A DNA stretch of 11,109 nucleotides from Limnochordia bacterium (GTDB lineage: Bacteria; Bacillota; Limnochordia; Darwinibacteriales; B1SED10-159). Below the pieces are notes generated by a model, which made no database searches, had not been told where the DNA came from, and saw only the letters and a program-made list of their open reading frames with translations. This document shows positions 5,857 to 11,109 of this stretch, piece after piece. Every line of letters starts with the position of its first letter. Position 1 is the first letter of the stretch. A program made the translations under genes and the position numbers. Location: assembly GCA_007132255.1 (NCBI GenBank), contig SLOZ01000290.1:1-11109 (forward strand). The letters are read 5' to 3'.

Positions 5857-8031
5857 GTGGTTCGACGTTTAGCACGACGAAAACATATATTCGCGCTTTT
5901 CTCTTTGTTGGTACTGTGGTTTGTGCTGGCCGCCGCCATTCAAGCGGCACCTTATGTCAGTTACACGTATGATTTCTGGGGCCGAACCATACCTGCTCCT
6001 CAAGCATATCTGCCAGAGCGAGTTGTCGATGGCGCTACCTTGGGAATCGGCTCATTCAGCAATCCTAGAGATATCAAGGTAGCTAACAACCTTGTGTTTT
6101 TGGCTGATACGGACAATAACCGTATCGTTGTCCTGGATACCCTATGGAACCCGGTGCGGATTATTGATGAGTTTGAAAACCAAGGTGAAATCGACCGCTT
6201 GAACAGCCCCTTCGGCCTAGCCGTCAACTCCTTGGGAGAACTGTATGTGGCCGACCGCAACAACAGTCGTGTCGTCGTCCTCACGCAGCAGGGTGAATTC
6301 TTGCGTACGTTGGAGGCCCCTGAACCCGACGCCGACGGCATCATCCCAGAAGGGTTTCGCTATCGACCACGCAAAGTCGGTGTCGACCGAGCCGGAAGGG
6401 TATATGTAATCGCAGAGGACGTCTACGATGGTATTCTGGAATTCGACAGCGACGGTACCTTTCGCGGTTTCATTGGTGCACCACGGGTTGTTTTGAACAT
6501 CGTCCAGTATGCATGGCGATTGTTGGCCACTCAAGAACAAAGGGCACGGATGCAGCTCTTCCTGCCAACGGAGTACAGCAACCTCGATGTGGATCAGCGC
6601 GGCTTTATCTACACCACGGTGGCTACTGGTGGTGCCCGTGATGAAGATGCGATCCGACGGTTGAACCCCTCCGGAGTTGACGTTCTGCGTCGGCGGGGTT
6701 TTCATCCTCCAACGGGAGATTATGGGGCTTACCTCGTTGACGATCAGGGGGAACTGGCCTTTCCTCGCTCAACATTCGTGGACATAGTACAACGTGAGTA
6801 TGGTACCTACAGCGCCTTTGACCGAACCCGGGGCCGGATCTTCACCTATGATTCCGAAGGTCGACTGCTGTACGTGTTTGGCGGTCTAGGCAGCCAACGA
6901 GGGACATTCCAGACACCGGCGTCTTTGGCTGTCTTGGGTGATCGAGTTCTGGCATTGGATTCGGGACGGGGAGAGATTACGATATTCGAGCCTACAGAAT
7001 ATGCCCGCTCCATACATGAGGCCATCGCAAGCCATTATACCGGTGACTATGATCGTGCCAATGAACTTTGGGTTGAGATTCTTGGGATGAACAGCAACTT
7101 TGACTTGGCCTATACAGGTATGGGCCATGCCTACCTGCGTATGGACGAGTTCTGGGACGCGATGGTGGTATTCCGGGCAGGTCAAGATCGCCCCGGTTAT
7201 TCCGAGGCGTTTGGATTGCATCGGCGCCAGCAGATCATTGATAATTTCCCGTGGTTGATGTACGGCTTGATCTTGATCTCGGCAGTCAATGTCGTCAATC
7301 GACGCTGGCAGATGACGCCTAGAATAGGGGTTTGGCGTCGACGCCAGCAGCAGATGGCTGCGCAGCGTACTACGTTGTCATTGCCTAACCGATTGCTCCT
7401 GCAGTTCTTCAATCTGATGGAGCAGCTATCGTACGCATTCTACGTCATTCGCCACCCATTCGATGGCTTCTGGGACTTAAAACACGAGCGCAGAGGTTCT
7501 GCGGCTGCAGCCTGTGTTTGGTTGTTCTTGGTCACCTTGACCTATATTATCATGCGGCAGTACACAGGCTTTATCTTCAATCCCCGACGACTCAGCGACC
7601 TCAACACGGTGGTCGAATTCAGCAGTATTGTTCTTCCGTTTCTGCTCTGGTCCATGGTCAGCTGGTCCTTGACAACCTTGATGGAAGGCAAAGGCACCTT
7701 TGGGGACATTTTCGTTACATCGGCTTACGCCCTTGTTCCGCTGGTCTTGATCAATGTGCCGCTAACCATTGCCAGTAATTTTCTCACAACCCCGGAAGGA
7801 GCGTTTTATTTTCTGGGTTTGACCTTCAGCACCATTTGGGCAGCGGGTTTGTTAGTCACTGGAACCATGGTAATCCATGAATATTCCATGCCCAAAACGT
7901 TGGTCACTGTCGGTCTAACCTTCGTCGGGATCATTGTTGTCTTGTTTATTGCTCTACTGTTGTGGGGTGTCTTCGGGCAAGTGGTTAACTGGGTCCGGGA
8001 CATTTACCTAGAAATTGTGTTCCGCTTGTAG
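5857..8031 (+). CDS. NHL-repeat / TPR / Yip1-domain membrane protein
   Basis: This 724-residue protein has a composite architecture. Residues 1-31 are a signal sequence or anchor: basic RRLARRKH, then a hydrophobic stretch ending AAAIQAA. Residues about 62-145 hold two clear NHL repeats (FSNPRDIKV...FLADTDNNRIVVLD and LNSPFGLAV...YVADRNNSRVVVL). Further NHL-like blades occur near 168-200, 240-275 and 318-378, enough for a beta-propeller outside the membrane. Residues about 384-445 resemble a TPR pair (YTGDYDRANELWVEIL, then AYTGMGHAYLRMDEFWDAMVVF). A membrane segment lies at about 464-480. From about 525 to 710 a Yip1-like region has about five hydrophobic segments (548-566, 588-606, 617-640, 650-674, 680-704). 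The role is unknown; NHL propellers bind proteins or glycans. It lies 43 bp after the PHP gene and 17 bp before the DUF5696-type gene, with an ABC permease gene after that, so a role at the membrane in sugar capture or transporter support is inferred. Confidence 0.85.
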   Translation: MVRRLARRKHIFALFSLLVLWFVLAAAIQAAPYVSYTYDFWGRTIPAPQAYLPERVVDGATLGIGSFSNPRDIKVANNLVFLADTDNNRIVVLDTLWNPVRIIDEFENQGEIDRLNSPFGLAVNSLGELYVADRNNSRVVVLTQQGEFLRTLEAPEPDADGIIPEGFRYRPRKVGVDRAGRVYVIAEDVYDGILEFDSDGTFRGFIGAPRVVLNIVQYAWRLLATQEQRARMQLFLPTEYSNLDVDQRGFIYTTVATGGARDEDAIRRLNPSGVDVLRRRGFHPPTGDYGAYLVDDQGELAFPRSTFVDIVQREYGTYSAFDRTRGRIFTYDSEGRLLYVFGGLGSQRGTFQTPASLAVLGDRVLALDSGRGEITIFEPTEYARSIHEAIASHYTGDYDRANELWVEILGMNSNFDLAYTGMGHAYLRMDEFWDAMVVFRAGQDRPGYSEAFGLHRRQQIIDNFPWLMYGLILISAVNVVNRRWQMTPRIGVWRRRQQQMAAQRTTLSLPNRLLLQFFNLMEQLSYAFYVIRHPFDGFWDLKHERRGSAAAACVWLFLVTLTYIIMRQYTGFIFNPRRLSDLNTVVEFSSIVLPFLLWSMVSWSLTTLMEGKGTFGDIFVTSAYALVPLVLINVPLTIASNFLTTPEGAFYFLGLTFSTIWAAGLLVTGTMVIHEYSMPKTLVTVGLTFVGIIVVLFIALLLWGVFGQVVNWVRDIYLEIVFRL

Positions 8032-8048
8032 AAAGGGGGCGTACAACC

Positions 8049-10826
8049 ATGCAGACCTTCGTTGGGATCTACCGGCTGTGCTTTGTGGCTGTCGTCCTAA
8101 TCGCGGTGTTGACGGCGCCTACTGCGGGCTCTGTACCCGGCTCCATGGAGTTAGCTCTAGAGAACCCGTTGTTGGAGCTATATATTGATCCGACTACGGC
8201 GGAGATCGCCGTGCGCCAACGGGCCACGGATTCCTGGTGGTTCTCCAATCCACAAGGATGGCCGCAGCTGGAAACCCGGGCTCGGGGACGTGCCAAAGAC
8301 CGAGTCGGTTCGCAGTTCTCGATCACCTATTTTGTGCCCGGTGATGAATCAAGAACGCTGGACAGTTACAACGACAGTGTCCTTCTGGACCAATACACCA
8401 TCGAGGTACTGGACGATCGAGTCCGAGTTGACTATCTGCTGGGAGAAGCGTGGCCACTTAATGCCTATCTACCAGCCATTATCGACGTGGAATCTTTTGA
8501 AGATATCTTAGAGCGATTGGACTCAGCAGCGGATCGTGAGTTTGTCAAAGACCAGTATACGATTGTGGCATTGGAACCTTTGGCCGATCACGAGCGAATC
8601 TCCGTTCATAATGTGGATAAAGATCAAGTTTTTGGTGACTACCGCTTGGTATCCCCCGGTCAAGACCTAAACGAGGCCCAACGCCGACAGTTGATCGAGT
8701 TTGCCCTAGGACGAATCGCCAGCCAGCGCGCGGATTACCGGGATCGCAGTCACGTGACTGACTCGGAAGTTTCTCCCTGGATTGATTCACCTGTGGCCGT
8801 TGTTAAGGATCTATCCAATTGGGATCGGGAAGACCTCATTGAGATTACCCGTACGGTAGTGAACCCTGAGGATCTGCAAGCGATTCATGCTCGCATGGGC
8901 CTGGACACGCTAGATCAGAATATAACGGTCTTTCGAGTCGTCCTTGAGTACCAATTGGATGGGGACACTCTACTGGTCAGGGTGCCGATGGATGAACTAG
9001 AGTACCCGAATCAAGCCGTGGATGTTCGCGGTCGCTATACGGCGGCAGGTGGAACTGTGACACTGCCCCTTCAGACGCTGGACTTGCTTCCGTTTTTTGG
9101 AGCAGCTGGGGTCGATGCCGAAGGCTATATACTCGTGCCCGATGGCAGTGGTGCCTTAATTCATCTCAACAACGGCAAGAGCGATGCACCGATCTACAAC
9201 CACCGTGTCTATGGACGGGATCAATCGCTGGGACCGGACCGACGAGTCTTGACGTTCCCTCAACACAGCCATTTACCCATCTTTGGGCTGGTCCAAGGCG
9301 AACTCGGCTTTATGAGTGTGATCGAGCACGGCGATGCCGTCAGTCAAATCCGGGCTGCGGTGGCCGGTCGTACCAGTTCGTTTAACACTGTGTCACCGAC
9401 ATTTACCGTCATTCCCATGACCCGGGTGGATTTGGTCGCCCAGACGGATACCTATGACGGCCAGCGCGCTCGCGGGATTTGGCTCGATGCCATTACCGAA
9501 GCCAACGTCTACCAGTCGCGTCCTATGGCGTCGGATTTGGAAATGCGCTTCTTGTTCTTCCACGGTGAAGATGCAAACTATTCTGCCATGGCTGCAGCCT
9601 ATCGGCAGCATCTTTTCGGCCAGCGGTCTCCGTTATCTCACGATGAATCGGATATTCCCTTGATCCTCGACGTAACCGGTGCCATTCACGTGAACCGTCC
9701 TTGGTTGGGCATTCCCCGCCGAGTCAGTGAGCCGTTGACGTCCATTGAGCAAATCCAAGCCATGACCAATGGTCTGCTGGAACATGATATTTCCCAGATC
9801 CATTTGCGTTATACCGGCTGGCTTAATGGTGGTGTCGAGCACTTCTATCCCAACCAGGTACGAGTCGATCCGGTCCTCGGACGCAACCAGGACATGGCCG
9901 CCCTGGCAGCCTCACTACGAGGATTGGGAATACATTTCTTCCCCAGTGTTGGTTTCATGTATCGCTATGCCAGCCAGCCGTGGGATGGTTTTGCACCTAG
10001 ACAGGATGCGTCGCGCTTCATGGATCGGACCGTGGGCCTGTATCATTATCGACTCAAGGAACCGCTTCAGATGTTGGATACCGATTACTACTTCGATATC
10101 ATATCGCCCCGTGTCATACCGGAATTGGTCGCGCAATTTCTTCCTGGCTTCTTAGAACTAGGTAGCAGCGGGATGTATCTGCATGACGTGGGAACCGCTA
10201 TCAACTCCGATTTTCGCCGTGACAGTCTCGTCGATCGGGGCCAAGCGCAGCTGGTCTTGCAGGAGCAGCTGCGGCAGCTGTCGGGCATTGCTGGTTTGGA
10301 TATTATGGTTTCTGGTGCTAACGCTTTTGTTTTGCCTTACGCCCACACCGTTGTTAATGTACCTGCCACTTCCAGCGGTTTTTTGATTAGTGATCAAGAG
10401 GTTCCTTTTCTCCACATAGTTATGAGCGGCTATCTGCATTATGCCCTGGAGCCGATGAACTACACCGGCAATCTTCGACAGCGCCTTTTGCGAAGCCTCG
10501 AGACCGGTGCTCTTCCGTACTTTTCGTTTATCTCCGAGCCATCACTGGTTCTAAAAGACAGTGATTTTGGCAACCTGCATGCCAGTGATTACCGGCATTG
10601 GTGGGCGACCATGATCGACACATACCATGAACTGAATCAGGCACTGCGCTCGGTGTACGGTCAACCCATCATCAAACATGAAATACTCACCTCCGATGTG
10701 GTTCGGACAACCTTTGCTGGTGGAACAAGCATTATGGTGAATTACAGCGAGGCTCCAGTGATGGTGGACGGTCAACATATCGAGGGCTTTGGTTACCACA
10801 TAAAGGAGGCCGTTCGATATGAATAG
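8049..10826 (+). CDS. Exported DUF5696-type protein, possible glycosidase-like barrel
   Basis: This 925-residue protein has an N-terminal signal peptide (hydrophobic core about 9-22, cleavage near residue 27). I associate it with DUF5696 from overall length, its neighbours and motif style; this is recognition, not a search. Residues about 32-350 look like beta-rich domains with an inserted helical stretch (about 145-285). Residues about 355-520 read like a beta-sandwich (VPDGSGALIHLNN, then FGLVQGELGFMSVIEHG). Residues about 530-880 resemble a TIM barrel related to glycosidases. Conserved-looking acidic and aromatic spots there are HLRYTGWLNGG (585-595), RVDPVLG (605-611), LDTDYYFDI (676-684) and MYLHDVGT (709-716). 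Asp607, Asp678, Asp683 and Asp713 are candidate catalytic or binding residues. The ribosome binding site AAAGGGGG comes right after the preceding TAG. The gene overlaps the permease start by 8 bases, so it is coupled to the importer. A role in processing or binding the imported glycan outside the membrane is inferred. Confidence 0.72.
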   Translation: MQTFVGIYRLCFVAVVLIAVLTAPTAGSVPGSMELALENPLLELYIDPTTAEIAVRQRATDSWWFSNPQGWPQLETRARGRAKDRVGSQFSITYFVPGDESRTLDSYNDSVLLDQYTIEVLDDRVRVDYLLGEAWPLNAYLPAIIDVESFEDILERLDSAADREFVKDQYTIVALEPLADHERISVHNVDKDQVFGDYRLVSPGQDLNEAQRRQLIEFALGRIASQRADYRDRSHVTDSEVSPWIDSPVAVVKDLSNWDREDLIEITRTVVNPEDLQAIHARMGLDTLDQNITVFRVVLEYQLDGDTLLVRVPMDELEYPNQAVDVRGRYTAAGGTVTLPLQTLDLLPFFGAAGVDAEGYILVPDGSGALIHLNNGKSDAPIYNHRVYGRDQSLGPDRRVLTFPQHSHLPIFGLVQGELGFMSVIEHGDAVSQIRAAVAGRTSSFNTVSPTFTVIPMTRVDLVAQTDTYDGQRARGIWLDAITEANVYQSRPMASDLEMRFLFFHGEDANYSAMAAAYRQHLFGQRSPLSHDESDIPLILDVTGAIHVNRPWLGIPRRVSEPLTSIEQIQAMTNGLLEHDISQIHLRYTGWLNGGVEHFYPNQVRVDPVLGRNQDMAALAASLRGLGIHFFPSVGFMYRYASQPWDGFAPRQDASRFMDRTVGLYHYRLKEPLQMLDTDYYFDIISPRVIPELVAQFLPGFLELGSSGMYLHDVGTAINSDFRRDSLVDRGQAQLVLQEQLRQLSGIAGLDIMVSGANAFVLPYAHTVVNVPATSSGFLISDQEVPFLHIVMSGYLHYALEPMNYTGNLRQRLLRSLETGALPYFSFISEPSLVLKDSDFGNLHASDYRHWWATMIDTYHELNQALRSVYGQPIIKHEILTSDVVRTTFAGGTSIMVNYSEAPVMVDGQHIEGFGYHIKEAVRYE

Positions 10827-11109
10827 ACCATCATGGCTGCGGGTATCGCTGCGCAATCGCAGGGATTTGAACGGTTTGTTCTTTGTTTTGCCGTTTCTGG
10901 TCGGGTTTGTCTTCTTGTTTTTAACACCGTTTGTCCAATCAGTCATTTTCAGCCTTAGTGAACTCGAAATTACGCGCACCGGTTATAACCTGAACTATGT
11001 TGGATTTCACAACTATAACCGGGCCCTCTTCATCAATGCAGACTTCGTACCGATCTTCGTTGGTCAAGTGCAGCGCATGTTGATTAGTGTTCCCGCTATA
11101 CTCATTTTC
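10819..11109 (+). CDS. Sugar ABC transporter permease, MalF/UgpA type, N-terminal part
   Basis: The gene runs off the right edge, and 97 residues are visible. It starts at ATG 10819, overlapping the end of the preceding gene (ATGAATAG), after a good ribosome binding site (AAAGGAGG, 10802-10809). After a basic N-terminus, the first membrane helix is about residues 21-45 (LFFVLPFLVGFVFLFLTPFVQSVIF). It is followed by the family's typical FSLSEL segment and VGFHNYNRALF, matching the V-G-x-x-N-Y motif of MalF/UgpA permeases. A second helix begins at the edge (LISVPAILIF). Family knowledge: these permeases pair with a second permease, a solute-binding lipoprotein and an ATPase for import of oligosaccharides or related compounds. 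The partners should lie downstream. Its substrate is presumably what the kinase and GH4 enzymes use. Confidence 0.9.
   Translation, partial: MNRPSWLRVSLRNRRDLNGLFFVLPFLVGFVFLFLTPFVQSVIFSLSELEITRTGYNLNYVGFHNYNRALFINADFVPIFVGQVQRMLISVPAILIF

Overview
The window looks like the chromosome of a Gram-positive-type bacterium, most likely Bacillota (Firmicutes). I infer this from strong AGGAGG-type ribosome binding sites, intermediate G+C, and a gene set typical of Paenibacillus/Limnochordia-like sugar-utilisation loci: a DUF5696-type protein beside a NHL/Yip1 membrane protein and sugar ABC permeases. I cannot name the species.

Layout. Positions 1-188 hold the 3' end of a family GH2 (LacZ-type) beta-galactosidase. 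It is closed by a strong hairpin (269-313) that should terminate transcription on both strands. Converging on it from the minus strand is a 285-codon reading frame (1197-343) with a good ribosome binding site and a signal peptide. It is interrupted by two in-frame TAG codons and nothing else, so it is either a pseudogene or a readthrough/suppression candidate. A 465-bp divergent spacer (1198-1662) carries several palindromes and small hairpins but no gene that I can support.

From 1663 to the right edge everything is on the plus strand and closely packed. In order: a GntR/HutC regulator, a PfkB-family sugar kinase (5-bp gap), a GH4 NAD/metal-dependent phospho-glycosidase (4-bp overlap), a PHP-domain phosphoesterase-like protein, a signal-anchored NHL-TPR-Yip1 membrane protein, a large exported DUF5696-type protein, and the start of a MalF/UgpA-type sugar ABC permease (8-bp overlap), cut by the window edge.

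Inferred working model: an ABC importer, of which only the first permease start is visible, brings in an oligosaccharide or glycoside. The exported DUF5696-type protein, possibly a glycosidase-like barrel, and the NHL-Yip1 protein act at or outside the membrane. The kinase may phosphorylate the imported sugar so that the GH4 enzyme can cleave it, which would replace a phosphotransferase system. The GntR regulator would sense a sugar phosphate. The PHP protein would act on an unknown phosphorylated or metal-dependent substrate. The most unusual observations are the double-amber frame and the apparent PTS-free kinase plus GH4 pair wired to a DUF5696/Yip1/ABC module.
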